From contig NZ_JAZHSB010000001.1 of assembly GCF_036924715.1 (NCBI RefSeq), positions 2,905,001 to 2,969,000 of the forward strand: 64,000 bases of DNA, written 5' to 3'. The first letter of the stretch is position 1. Each line of letters opens with the position of its first letter. The DNA is from Bradyrhizobium sp. AZCC 1721 (lineage in GTDB: Bacteria; Pseudomonadota; Alphaproteobacteria; Rhizobiales; Xanthobacteraceae). Positions 54,988 through 63,744 of this stretch are shown here, piece by piece. Below the pieces are notes generated by a model. The model was not told where the DNA came from. It saw nothing but the letters and a program-made list of their open reading frames with translations, and did not search any database. A program made the position numbers and the translations under genes.

Positions 54988-56016
54988 CTAGCCGCCCGTC
55001 ACGCTCATGTGGCGCGAGACGCTCGGGCGATTATGCCGACGGTCGATGATGAAGTCGTGGCCCTTCGGCTTCAGCCCGATGGCGCGATCAATCGCTGCCG
55101 AGAGCAGGTCGTCCTCCGCGGAAGCCCGCAACGGCTTGCGCAAATCGGAGGCATCCTCATGGCCGAGGCAGGTGTGCAACGTGCCGGTGCAGGTGATCCG
55201 TACGCGGTTGCAGGACTCGCAGAAATTATGCGTCATCGGCGTGATGAAGCCGAGTTTGCCGCCGGTCTCAGTGACGCGGACGTAGCGAGCGGGGCCGCCG
55301 GTGTCGTCGTCGAGATCGGTCAGCGTGTAGTGCTGCGCAAGGCGGGCACGGAGCAGCGACAGCGGCACATACTGGTCGATCCGCCCTTCGCCGATGTCGC
55401 CCATCGGCATGACTTCGATCAGCGTCAACGCCATGCCCTTGCGGTGCGCCCAATCCATCAGCGAGGGGATCTCTTCCTCGTTCACGTTCTTCAGCGCCAC
55501 CGCATTGATCTTGACCGCAAGCCCTGCGTTCCGCGCGGCCTCTATGCCGGCCAGAACCTGGTCGAGATCGCCCCAGCGCGTGATGGTGCGGAACTTTGCG
55601 GGATCGAGCGTGTCGAGCGAGACGTTGACGCGGCGGACGCCGCAGTCGCGCAGTTCGGCCGCAAAGCGCGCCAGTTGCGAGCCGTTGGTGGTCAGCGTCA
55701 GCTCATCGAGTGCGCCGGTTCCGAGATGCCGCGACAGCGAGCGCACCAGCGACATCACGTTGCGTCGGACCAGCGGCTCACCGCCGGTGAGGCGGATCTT
55801 GCGCACGCCCTTGGCGATGAAGGCCGAGCACAGTCGGTCGAGTTCCTCCAGCGTCAGGAGATCCTTCTTCGGCAGGAACGTCATGTCCTCGGACATGCAG
55901 TAGAAGCAGCGCAGGTCGCAGCGATCGGTCACCGACACGCGCAGATACCGGATGGTCCGGCCGAAGGGATCGACCATCGGACGTATCAGATGATCGGGTG
56001 ACGGGGAGCCGCTCAT
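54988..56016 (-). CDS. moaA: GTP 3',8-cyclase
   Basis: Radical SAM enzyme of 342 aa for the first step of molybdenum cofactor synthesis. The SAM cluster is C33-x3-C37-x2-C40 (CDLRCFYC), and the C-terminal second cluster lies in [35 protein letters not shown] and the terminal [11 protein letters not shown] are typical (GG ending needed by MoaA). Single gene. The 140 bp upstream to the gph gene hold no recognised feature. Confidence 0.95.
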   Translation of the reverse strand: MSGSPSPDHLIRPMVDPFGRTIRYLRVSVTDRCDLRCFYCMSEDMTFLPKKDLLTLEELDRLCSAFIAKGVRKIRLTGGEPLVRRNVMSLVRSLSRHLGTGALDELTLTTNGSQLARFAAELRDCGVRRVNVSLDTLDPAKFRTITRWGDLDQVLAGIEAARNAGLAVKINAVALKNVNEEEIPSLMDWAHRKGMALTLIEVMPMGDIGEGRIDQYVPLSLLRARLAQHYTLTDLDDDTGGPARYVRVTETGGKLGFITPMTHNFCESCNRVRITCTGTLHTCLGHEDASDLRKPLRASAEDDLLSAAIDRAIGLKPKGHDFIIDRRHNRPSVSRHMSVTGG

Positions 56017-56156
56017 TCAAACTGCCTCTAAAGGGGCCGCGTACTGGTTCGCTAGCATAATCTAGGCACCTTGTAAGGCGCCTACAATCGCAACCTCTGA
56101 AAGGGGGCCGCGGGGGCAGGCGGGGGGCCTATGGCGATCAAATAATAACTGTAAGA

Positions 56157-56849
56157 TCAAACAGTTAAATCCGTAAAGCGGCCGCTGAGCCCATCCACGG
56201 CGGCCGGTAATTCGCGCATATGCCCGATCAGCCGGTCGGGCCTAAGCTGGGCGATCGGAACGTCGGTGTAGCCGAATTCGACGCCAATCACGGGAACGCC
56301 GGCCCGCCTGGCGACGCCGACGTCAGGTCCCGCGTCACCCACCATGATGGTCGCGCCAATATCCCCGCCAGCGCGCGCCACCGTTTGCCGCAGGATCACG
56401 GGGTCGGGCTTGGCGACGCCGAACGTGTCGGCGCCGCAGATCGCGGCGAACCGTCCGCTCAGGCCCAGTTCGTCGAGCAGCCGCTTCGACAGCCATTCCA
56501 GCTTGTTGGTGCAGACCGCAAAACGACAGCCCTGCGCCTCGAGATCGTCGAGCGCGGCCTCCAGCCCCTCGAAGGGGCGCGATTCGACGGCGATATGGGC
56601 GCCGTAATAATCGACAAAATCCCTGGTGAGCCGGTCGATGTCGCCAGCGCTTATCGCACGGCCTGCCAGTTCCAGCCCCCGTTCGATCATCTTGCGGGCG
56701 CCTGCGCCGATCATGTTGCGCGCGGCACGCAGCGGCAGCGGCGGCAATCCTTCGCGATCGAGCACGAAATTGAGGGCGGCGATCAAGTCGGGCGCGGTGT
56801 CGACCAGCGTGCCGTCGAGGTCGAAGACAACAGTGCGGGGAAGGCTCAT
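56157..56849 (-). CDS. gph: Phosphoglycolate phosphatase (HAD)
   Basis: HAD-family phosphatase of 230 aa. Nucleophile D10 and D12 are in [21 protein letters not shown], with cap region, motif II (VCTNK) and motif III/IV ([23 protein letters not shown]). It hydrolyses 2-phosphoglycolate from DNA repair or oxygenase reactions. ATG 56849 is chosen; an open stretch of 20 codons continues upstream. Divergent from rpiA, with promoters of both in 56850-57011. Confidence 0.88.
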   Translation of the reverse strand: MSLPRTVVFDLDGTLVDTAPDLIAALNFVLDREGLPPLPLRAARNMIGAGARKMIERGLELAGRAISAGDIDRLTRDFVDYYGAHIAVESRPFEGLEAALDDLEAQGCRFAVCTNKLEWLSKRLLDELGLSGRFAAICGADTFGVAKPDPVILRQTVARAGGDIGATIMVGDAGPDVGVARRAGVPVIGVEFGYTDVPIAQLRPDRLIGHMRELPAAVDGLSGRFTDLTV

Positions 56850-57011
56850 CCGGAATTCGCTATCCGCAGGCGGGCCTTCATGCAAGTGCAGCCCCGACAC
56901 AGCGGACAACCTATTTCTGGCAATTTAGACGGGCCACGGCGCTGTTCCCAAGGCCAAAACGACGCTAGACATGCGCCCGCGGATCGGCGGATTCTGGGGA
57001 GCATCGTCAAC

Positions 57012-57710
57012 GTGGATATGGACCAACTTAAGCGGCAAGCGGCGGCACGGGCGCTGGAGCATGTGCAGGATGGCATGAAGCTCGGGCTCGGCACCGGCTC
57101 GACCGCCAAGCATTTTGTCGAACTGCTCGGCGAGAGGATTGCCGGCGGGATGAAGGTGATCGGCGTGCCGACCTCGGAAGCGACCCGCGCCCAGGCCGAG
57201 GCCTGCAAAATTCCGCTGACCACGCTCGATGAAGTCGACCGGCTCGACCTCACCGTCGATGGTGCCGACGAGCTAGATCCCGCCCTCAACCTGATCAAGG
57301 GCGGCGGTGGGGCGCTGCTCCGGGAGAAGATCGTGGCGGCGGCGTCCGATCGCATGATCGTGATTGCCGACGATACCAAATGGGTCGATGTTCTCGGCCG
57401 CTTCCCCCTACCTGTAGAGGTGATTCCGTTCGGGCTGGCCGCCACCCAGCGGGCCATGGCCGCGGCATTTGCCCAAAGCGGCGTTTCCGGGCAAATGAGG
57501 CTCCGCAAGGGCAAGGACGGCCACGTTTTTGTCACCGATGGCGGCCACTGGATTGTCGATGCCCATCTCGGGCGCATCGCCGATGCGCCGCGTCTGGCGG
57601 GCCTGTTGAGCCTGATCCCGGGTGTCGTCGAACACGGGTTGTTCATTGGCTTGGCCAGCACCGCCGTCCTGGCAGGTGCCCAGGGAATTCGCGTAGTTGA
57701 GCGGCGGTAA
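57012..57710 (+). CDS. rpiA: Ribose-5-phosphate isomerase A
   Basis: Interconverts ribose 5-phosphate and ribulose 5-phosphate in the pentose phosphate pathway. The 232 aa length is usual. [25 protein letters not shown] and [16 protein letters not shown] carry the substrate and catalytic positions. GTG 57012 gives an N-terminus ([16 protein letters not shown]) like that of relatives; ATG 57018 is the alternative. Confidence 0.94.
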   Translation: MDMDQLKRQAAARALEHVQDGMKLGLGTGSTAKHFVELLGERIAGGMKVIGVPTSEATRAQAEACKIPLTTLDEVDRLDLTVDGADELDPALNLIKGGGGALLREKIVAAASDRMIVIADDTKWVDVLGRFPLPVEVIPFGLAATQRAMAAAFAQSGVSGQMRLRKGKDGHVFVTDGGHWIVDAHLGRIADAPRLAGLLSLIPGVVEHGLFIGLASTAVLAGAQGIRVVERR

Positions 57711-57734
57711 CGCCGGTAATCGAGGAGAATTGGA

Positions 57735-58280
57735 ATGAAGAGGCTTTCACGGATTTTGTCGGCGGCCGGCCTTGCGGTAGGTCTGGCCCTGACCGGCGCT
57801 CCGGCCGGCGCGCAGCAGAAGAACGCGCCCGCGGCGCCTGCGACCGCGCCACTCAAGCCCGGCTCACCGGCGGCGATCGCCGCCGCCAAGGAAATCCTGG
57901 CGATGAAGAACGCGGCGGCGATGTATGCCAACGCCGTTCCCAATCTCGTCGAGCAGACCAAGAACGTGCTGATGCAGAGCAATCTGAACTATCAGAAGGA
58001 TCTCAACGAGGTCGCCGTGATCGTGGCCAAGAATCTCGCCGGCCGCGAAAAGGAGATCGGCGAAGGCATGGCGCAGGTCTACGCCAATGAGTTCACCGAG
58101 CAGGAGTTGAAGGACCTCGTGACCTTCTACAAGTCGCCGCTCGGCCAGAAGCTGCTCGCGAACGAGCCCCGCGCCATTCAGTTCAGCATGTCCTATATGA
58201 ACCAGTGGGCGCAGCAATTTGCTGAAGTCATCAATGGCCAGTTCCGCGCCGAGATGAAGAAGCGCGGCAAGGATATCTGA
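57735..58280 (+). CDS. Secreted DUF2059-family protein
   Basis: A 181 aa protein with signal peptide (MKRLSRILSAAGLAVGLALTGAPAGAQQ), an Ala/Pro-rich spacer, then a helical domain with FTEQELKDLVTFYKSPLGQKLLANEPRAIQFSMSYMNQWAQQF, the DUF2059 signature. The function of the family is unknown; export to the periplasm is likely. It lies 24 bp after rpiA, so the two are probably co-transcribed. Confidence 0.85.
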   Translation: MKRLSRILSAAGLAVGLALTGAPAGAQQKNAPAAPATAPLKPGSPAAIAAAKEILAMKNAAAMYANAVPNLVEQTKNVLMQSNLNYQKDLNEVAVIVAKNLAGREKEIGEGMAQVYANEFTEQELKDLVTFYKSPLGQKLLANEPRAIQFSMSYMNQWAQQFAEVINGQFRAEMKKRGKDI

Positions 58281-58297
58281 TCTTCAAGCGAAGCATG

Positions 58298-58354
58298 CCC
58301 TCGGACCTTGATCCGAGGGTGGACTTCCGGTTCGCATGAAGAAAACGCGTCAAA
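58298..58354 (+). repeat. Dispersed palindromic repeat, copy 2
   Basis: CCCTCGGA and TCCGAGGG form a perfect stem with a 6-nt loop, followed by GGTTCGCATGAAGAAAACGC and GTCAAA. Compare 46261-46311. It sits between the DUF2059 gene and gor, where it may also end transcription. Confidence 0.55.
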
Positions 58355-58397
58355 TACAGATATAAGAGAGCAAACGGGCGACTTCGGGCGGGTTAAG

Positions 58398-59783
58398 ATG
58401 GCAAAGTTCGACGTCGATCTGTTCGTCGTCGGTGGTGGTTCGGGCGGCGTTCGCGCCGCCCGCATCGCTGCCGGCCATGGCGCAAAGGTCATGGTTGCCG
58501 AAGAATACCGGATGGGCGGCACCTGCGTGATCCGCGGCTGCGTGCCGAAAAAGCTGTTCGTGCTCGGCTCGCATGTCCGCCACGAGATCGAGGACGCAAA
58601 AGGCTTCGGCTGGACCATTCCCGAATTCTCCTTTGATTGGCCGACGCTGGTCGCCAACAAGGATAAGGAGATCGCCCGCCTCGAAGGCATCTACGCCGCC
58701 AATGTCGAGAAATCAGGCGCGAGCATCGTCAAGACGCGCGCGGTGCTGGAAGACGCCCACACGCTGCGCCTGTTGACCGGCGAAACGGTCACCGCAAAAT
58801 ACATCCTGATCGCGACCGGCGGCGCGCCCAACCATGGGCGGGAGATCCCCGGAATCGAGCACGTGATTTCCTCCAACGAGGCGTTTCACCTCACGGAATT
58901 GCCGAAGCGCATCGTGATCCAGGGCGGCGGATATATCGCGCTGGAATTCGCCGGCATCTTTGCCGGCTTCGGCTCCGACGTGACCGTGATCTATCGCGGC
59001 GACAATATTCTGCGCGGTTTCGATGAGGACGTCCGCAAGCACGTGCGCGCCGAGATGGAGAAGCAGGGGATTACGATCATCACCGGCTGTACCATCGATA
59101 AAGTGGACAAGCACGGCAACGAATACACCACGCATCTGTCCAGCGGTTCGAGCATCGCCTCGGAGAAGGTGATGTTCGCGATCGGCCGGCACCCGAACGT
59201 CGCCAATCTCGGGCTCGAAAAGGCCGGAGTCGTCATCAATCCCGCCAATGGCGGCATTGCCGTCGATGAGTGGTCGAAGACGTCGGTCGACAACATCTAT
59301 GCGATCGGCGACGTCACCCATCGCCTCAATCTGACGCCGGTTGCGATCCGAGAGGGCCATGCCTTCGCCGACACCGTGTTCGGCAAGCGGCCGGTAGCAG
59401 TCGACCACGCCACCATTCCGACGGCGGTGTTCTCGCAGCCCGAGGTCGGCACCGTCGGCCTGACCGAAGCGCAGGCCCGTGCGCAAGTAAGCCATGTCGA
59501 CATCTACAAGGCCGATTTCCGCCCGATCAAGGCGACGATGTCCGGCCGCGACACCCGCGTGCTGATGAAGCTCGTGGTCGACGGCACGACGGACCGCGTG
59601 CTGGGCTGTCACATCGTCGGCGACACCGCCGCCGAGATCGTCCAGGCGGTCGCCATCGCCGTGAAGATGAAGGCCACCAAGGCCGATTTCGACGCGACGA
59701 TTGCGCTGCACCCGACGGCGGCCGAGGAACTGGTGACCATGCGGACGCCGACGGCACGGTATGTGCGGCAGGCGGCGGAGTAA
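58398..59783 (+). CDS. gor: Glutathione-disulfide reductase
   Basis: FAD/NADPH enzyme of 461 aa that regenerates reduced glutathione. FAD motif FVVGGGSGGVRAARIA, redox-active C43/C48 (GGTCVIRGCVPKKLFV), NADPH-domain motif IQGGGYIALEFAGIFAGFG and the C-terminal interface HPTAAEELVTM with catalytic His-Glu. ATG 58398 is set by family fit; the frame is open to 58308. Confidence 0.95.
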   Translation: MAKFDVDLFVVGGGSGGVRAARIAAGHGAKVMVAEEYRMGGTCVIRGCVPKKLFVLGSHVRHEIEDAKGFGWTIPEFSFDWPTLVANKDKEIARLEGIYAANVEKSGASIVKTRAVLEDAHTLRLLTGETVTAKYILIATGGAPNHGREIPGIEHVISSNEAFHLTELPKRIVIQGGGYIALEFAGIFAGFGSDVTVIYRGDNILRGFDEDVRKHVRAEMEKQGITIITGCTIDKVDKHGNEYTTHLSSGSSIASEKVMFAIGRHPNVANLGLEKAGVVINPANGGIAVDEWSKTSVDNIYAIGDVTHRLNLTPVAIREGHAFADTVFGKRPVAVDHATIPTAVFSQPEVGTVGLTEAQARAQVSHVDIYKADFRPIKATMSGRDTRVLMKLVVDGTTDRVLGCHIVGDTAAEIVQAVAIAVKMKATKADFDATIALHPTAAEELVTMRTPTARYVRQAAE

Positions 59784-59787
59784 AATC

Positions 59788-59868
59788 CGTAGGATGGGGT
59801 GGAGCGAAGCGATACCCATCGCCTTTCGTGAAGCGCTATAGATGGGTATTAATTCGCTCCTCCATCCA
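59788..59868. repeat. Rhizobial-type dispersed repeat, copy 1
   Basis: Begins CCGTAGGATGGGGTGGAGCG, continues AAGCGATACCCATC, and ends with ATGGGTATTAATTCGCTCCTCCATCC, forming an imperfect long palindrome. An inverted relative lies at 61179-61247. Repeats of this kind (GGATGGGT...GAAGCG...CCCATC) are common in Bradyrhizobium genomes. Confidence 0.55.
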
Positions 59869-59900
59869 ACTCGCTGGCAATTGACCTAGGTTAGAGTCCT

Positions 59901-60215
59901 GTGTCGCGCGAGCCCGAAATTTTTGCCGTAACGAGTCGGCTCGCAGCGGACATGGCATCGCTTCATCCGCAGCATCGGGCGGCACTCGAAGGCGCGCTGA
60001 TCCGTCCACGTACAGCCGGCGTGAGTGACTGCCCCGGAGAATTCGTTGTTGTGGTGGCGGTTCTCGACGACAAGCTGCTTTATTGGTCGGACGTCGAGGA
60101 GGGGTGGGAGCTCGAGGTGCCCGATGCTCGCGGCAACATTGCCTCTCGCGGTTGCAACCAGTTTGAACTCCGGCATGTGCTCTATCAGGTTTTCGGCGAC
60201 CCCGATGCGTCCTAG
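59901..60215 (+). CDS. Hypothetical protein
   Basis: Not recognised. The 104 aa frame starts at GTG 59901 (MSREPEIFAVTSRLAADMASLHPQHRAALEGAL) and ends with an acidic and aromatic stretch (VEEGWELEVPDARGNIASRGCNQFELRHVLYQVFGD). No signal or membrane segment. Codon use is close to that of the neighbours, which supports coding. Same strand as hbd, 97 bp apart. Confidence 0.5.
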   Translation: MSREPEIFAVTSRLAADMASLHPQHRAALEGALIRPRTAGVSDCPGEFVVVVAVLDDKLLYWSDVEEGWELEVPDARGNIASRGCNQFELRHVLYQVFGDPDAS

Positions 60216-60311
60216 AGGCGGCCGAGTAGGCGTGCCAAGGGCTACCGATGGCTGCGGCACTCTGATAACGGTGCAGGCAACCATTCAATATTCAATAGCG
60301 GAGCTATCTCC

Positions 60312-61163
60312 ATGATCGAATCAATCGGTATCGTAGGCGCGGGCACCATGGGTAACGGCATTGCTCAGGTTTGTGCCGCAGCCGGTCTTCCCGTCGTTAT
60401 GACCGACATCTCCGATGCCGCCCTCACGCGCGGCATGTCGGTCGTCGCCAACAGCCTGGAGCGCCTCGTCAACAAGCAGAAGATGACTGACGCCGACCGG
60501 CAGGCGGCGCTGGCGCGCATTACGACGACCACGGACACGGCGAAGTTTTCCACCTGCGATCTCGTGATCGAGGCGGCGACCGAGAATGAGGACCTGAAGA
60601 TGAAAATCCTGAAGGACCTCTGTCCAAAACTGCGGCCACAGGCGCTGCTCGCCACCAACACATCGTCGATCTCGATCACGAAACTCGCGGCGGCGACCGA
60701 CCGGCCGGACCGCTTCATCGGCATGCACTTCTTCAATCCGGTGCCGCTGATGGCGCTGTTGGAATTGATCCGGGGCTTGCAAACCTCCGACGATACCCAT
60801 GCCAAGGCGGAAGCCTTTGCAAAGCGGATCGGCAAGGTCTCGATCACGGCAAAGAACAGCCCGGGTTTTGCGGTCAACCGCATCCTCTGCCCGATGATCA
60901 ACGAGGCGATCTTTGCGCTGCAGGAGGGACTGGCGACCGCGGAAGACCTCGACGCCGGCATGAAGCTCGGCTGCAATCACCCGATCGGCCCGCTGGCGCT
61001 CGCCGACATGATCGGCCTCGACACCATGCTGTCGGTGATGGAGGTGTTCTACCAGGGCTTCAACGATCCGAAATACCGCCCCGCGCCGCTCTTGAAGGAA
61101 ATGGTCGCCGCCGGTCATCTCGGCCGCAAGACCGGGCAGGGGTTTTATAGTTACGGGAAGTAG
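60312..61163 (+). CDS. hbdA: 3-Hydroxybutyryl-CoA dehydrogenase
   Basis: NAD-dependent oxidation of (S)-3-hydroxybutyryl-CoA to acetoacetyl-CoA in beta-oxidation. The 283 aa length is typical. Rossmann motif GIVGAGTMGNGIAQV at residues 5-19, FIEAATE-like segment, MHFFNPVPLMALLE and KNSPGFAVNRILCPMINEA in the catalytic domain. ATG 60312 follows GGAGCTATCTCC. Linked with phaA/phaB metabolism but transcribed separately. Confidence 0.93.
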   Translation: MIESIGIVGAGTMGNGIAQVCAAAGLPVVMTDISDAALTRGMSVVANSLERLVNKQKMTDADRQAALARITTTTDTAKFSTCDLVIEAATENEDLKMKILKDLCPKLRPQALLATNTSSISITKLAAATDRPDRFIGMHFFNPVPLMALLELIRGLQTSDDTHAKAEAFAKRIGKVSITAKNSPGFAVNRILCPMINEAIFALQEGLATAEDLDAGMKLGCNHPIGPLALADMIGLDTMLSVMEVFYQGFNDPKYRPAPLLKEMVAAGHLGRKTGQGFYSYGK

Positions 61164-61178
61164 GGGAGCGACAGCATC

Positions 61179-61247
61179 TAGGATGGGTATCGCTTCCGCC
61201 TTCGCTGGCGACCTACGGCGGACAAGTCGCTCCACCGATCCTACGAA
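61179..61247. repeat. Rhizobial-type dispersed repeat, copy 2 (inverted)
   Basis: Reads TAGGATGGGTATCGCTTC at the left end and CGCTCCACCGATCCTACG at the right. Its reverse complement aligns with the start of copy 1 at 59788. It overlaps the downstream end of the flavodoxin-like gene's 3' flank. Confidence 0.5.
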
Positions 61248-61248
61248 G

Positions 61249-62325
61249 TCATTTCGGATTCGGATCGGCAAGACCCCTCGCCGGATTCTCGAATTTGCCT
61301 TCACGCGCCAGCCTCACCGCATTTCCCAGCGCGCGTGCCGCGTTGCGCACCTCCTCCTGAAATTCCCGGTCCTCGTCGAGTGCCTGGTGCGAGGTGGCGT
61401 AGGGCTCCATGTAGCCGATGTAGCCCTCGGCTTCGGCGGTGCGGCCAGCCGAGATTAACGACATGTCGGTTAGCCAGTCTGAAAGCGAGCGGCGCAGCGT
61501 CTCCGTGCCCGCGCTGTCACCGTGCACGACGAGGCCGAAATGCCGGCCGGCCAGATGGCGCGGATAGGACCATCCCTTCAGTTCGAGCGCCTTGGCCTGG
61601 TCGGCATGCTTGCCGTGCGTCGAGGTCGGATCGGGATTGCCGCCATCGGCGCAGACCAGGCGATCCATCATCGCCTTCAGCGGCGTCGGCGCGTGATACC
61701 AGTTCACCGGCGCCACGATCAGGATGCCGTGCGCGGCCACCCAGAGCGGATAGATTTCGTTCATCCAGTCGTCGGTCTGGCCGAGCGAATAGTTCGGATA
61801 GCAACTGCAGGGCCAGTGGCAGAGCGGCATCGCGGTGGCGACGCAGGATTTGCAGGGATGAATCTGCCGTCCATATTCCGACGTTAGCCGCGACAGATCC
61901 AGAATGTCGACCGCAAATCCCATTTCGACCAGCACCGGCTCGGCGAGCTTGACCAGCCGCCACGTCTTGGACGCCTCGCCGGGGCAGGTATGCTCGCTTC
62001 GCGCCGAGCCGTTGATGACGAGGATGCGCGGCTGCGCTGCAGCATCGTCGTGGCGCCGCTGCGCTTCGAGAATAGCCTCGCGTGCGGCCAGCCAGTCCAC
62101 CGCGATTTCGTACTCGGGATCGACGAAGCCCGCGCCCGCCTTGCGCGTCAGCGGGGCTTTGCGGGAATGACTATAGGCGTCCCATGCCGCCGCGACGACG
62201 GCGTCGAGCTCGCGATGCAGCGGCTGGAAGACCGGATCGACAAAGCGGCCGCGATAGCGCCTCTCGAATTCCTCGCGCGGCAATTTGACGGGCGGCATTT
62301 CCTTGCGAACGTCCGGCGCCGCCAT
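61249..62325 (-). CDS. Flavodoxin-like/NADPH-dependent FMN reductase family protein
   Basis: A 358 aa protein. Residues ~100-300 form a flavodoxin-like fold: ILVINGSARSEHTCPGEASKTWRLVKLAEPVL (phosphate-binding loop), VAPVNWYHAPTPLKAMMDRLVCADGG. The region between holds two cysteine pairs (CKSCVATAMPLCHWPCSCYPN), which could bind metal or an Fe-S cluster; that is unusual for simple FMN reductases. The first ~95 residues are an extra helical domain. Function unknown. No operon partner except perhaps the hydrolase 79 bp upstream. Confidence 0.78.
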   Translation of the reverse strand: MAAPDVRKEMPPVKLPREEFERRYRGRFVDPVFQPLHRELDAVVAAAWDAYSHSRKAPLTRKAGAGFVDPEYEIAVDWLAAREAILEAQRRHDDAAAQPRILVINGSARSEHTCPGEASKTWRLVKLAEPVLVEMGFAVDILDLSRLTSEYGRQIHPCKSCVATAMPLCHWPCSCYPNYSLGQTDDWMNEIYPLWVAAHGILIVAPVNWYHAPTPLKAMMDRLVCADGGNPDPTSTHGKHADQAKALELKGWSYPRHLAGRHFGLVVHGDSAGTETLRRSLSDWLTDMSLISAGRTAEAEGYIGYMEPYATSHQALDEDREFQEEVRNAARALGNAVRLAREGKFENPARGLADPNPK

Positions 62326-62404
62326 GGATCGATCCTTTCGCGCGATGATGGCTGCCGTGTCAACGTTGGAGCCGGAGCGGCGGTTCCGGGGGCTGGCCGG
62401 AGAT

Positions 62405-62995
62405 CTAGTCCGGACGCCACATGTCGAACAGTTCCGCGGCGCTGACCAGCTCGATCTGCTCGTTGAACCGCGTCCGGTACATGGTCATCAGCGCATCATG
62501 GCCGGTGTCCGAGGAACTACACAGCGCATCCTGCACGATGACGACGCGAAAGCCGAGATCGACCGCGCCGAGCACCGTAGCAAGCACGCAGACATCGGTC
62601 TCCGCGCCTGACACCACCACTGTGCCGACATGCCGCTCGACCAGCAGATGACCGAGCCGCGATCCGAAGAACGCCGAATAGGCGGGCTTGTCGACGACCA
62701 GAGCCGGCGGTGAATATCGTGCTAGCGCCGGCACGATGTCGAGCGCGCCGGGCGCGAGATCGCTGCGCGTCGCGCGCTGCCATTTGGTGAAGTAGACGCG
62801 CCACTGGCCGCGACGGTCTTCCGGCCGCTCGGGTGTAATGAAGCGCGTGAATACCGTCCGCTCCCGATATCGTGCGGCGATTTGCGCGATCACCGGCAAT
62901 ACCTTTTCCATCCATGGCGTTTCCCATACGCCGCCCCTGGCGAAGATGTTCTGCATGTCGATGCACAGATGTGCGGCGTCGCGAAATCCTTCCAT
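62405..62995 (-). CDS. Cysteine hydrolase, isochorismatase family
   Basis: A 196 aa alpha/beta enzyme with the family triad: D13 (CIDMQN), K (VVDKPAYSAFFGS) and Cys in VVVSGAETDVCVLATVL with the cis-peptide motif. Members cleave isochorismate, nicotinamide or ureido amides; the substrate is not determined. Upstream of the flavodoxin-like gene on the same strand. Confidence 0.85.
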   Translation of the reverse strand: MEGFRDAAHLCIDMQNIFARGGVWETPWMEKVLPVIAQIAARYRERTVFTRFITPERPEDRRGQWRVYFTKWQRATRSDLAPGALDIVPALARYSPPALVVDKPAYSAFFGSRLGHLLVERHVGTVVVSGAETDVCVLATVLGAVDLGFRVVIVQDALCSSSDTGHDALMTMYRTRFNEQIELVSAAELFDMWRPD

Positions 62996-63185
62996 GAGTG
63001 GCCTCTCGCCTCATTGAGAAGGCTAATTCGGAAAATGGGAGCTGGTTTCAACAGCTGGCCGGGAACGTCCGGCCGTGCCAGGTGCGCGTAACGTCGCGAC
63101 CGAGGCTCGGCGGCCGAGAGTGAACGGAACTCCCGCCTTTGTGCCACGTTGCATTCATGGTTGATGATGCGTGGATGGAAAGGCC

Positions 63186-63398
63186 ATGGCTTACTTTTCC
63201 AGAGGACAGGACGCGATCGAGCGGAGCGGCAAGATCCTGGCGGATGTCGTATGTGCGCTGCTCCTGTTGGGCTTCGCAATTGCGTATTTCGGCTGGCTAG
63301 GCGGCGCGGTTGCGTTTCTCATCGTCGAAGGCGGGCTGCTGGCGGTCGAATACGTCTTGCCCGGCGACGACGGTGACGCGGCCGCCGTTGTGAGGTGA
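63186..63398 (+). CDS. Small membrane protein
   Basis: Not recognised. The 70 aa product has an N-terminal charged segment (MAYFSRGQDAIERSGKILADV) and two hydrophobic stretches around residues 22-55 (VCALLLLGFAIAYFGWLGGAVAFLIVEGGLL), with an acidic tail. An alternative start lies at 63171. Unlinked to neighbours. Confidence 0.55.
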   Translation: MAYFSRGQDAIERSGKILADVVCALLLLGFAIAYFGWLGGAVAFLIVEGGLLAVEYVLPGDDGDAAAVVR

Positions 63399-63473
63399 AC
63401 GCGGACCGCCAGGCGAACCATATGCGTGGTCTCACTGCCCGATGGTCAACCTCGCGCAGAGAAGGGACTGTTC

Positions 63474-63737
63474 ATGCCCGTGAAGGTCGATGCCGACGAT
63501 CTGACAGCAACGGTGCGCTACGCGTTGGAGACCACACGCGCCACGGCAGCATGCCCTTTCCATTGGGATGTGATTGTTCGCGTCGGCGATGACGCCGCCG
63601 AGAGCCATGCTTTCGAGCGCGCAAGAAAAATTGTCAGGAGCGATGGCACCCATTGGCCGGTGCAAGCTGTCAGGAGCGAGTTCGCGCGTCAGCTTGGCGA
63701 GGCCGCGGACGGCCAATGTCCCCGGTGCGCGGGCTGA
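63474..63737 (+). CDS. Hypothetical protein
   Basis: Not recognised. The 87 aa frame MPVKVDADDLTATVRYALETTRATAACPFHWDVIVRVGDDAAESHAFERARKIV ends DGQCPRCAG, with a CxxC that might bind zinc. ATG 63474 is favoured by GAAGGGAC upstream; the frame is open to 63426. It lies convergent to the partial hydrolase gene. Confidence 0.5.
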   Translation: MPVKVDADDLTATVRYALETTRATAACPFHWDVIVRVGDDAAESHAFERARKIVRSDGTHWPVQAVRSEFARQLGEAADGQCPRCAG

Positions 63738-63744
63738 TCGCAAG

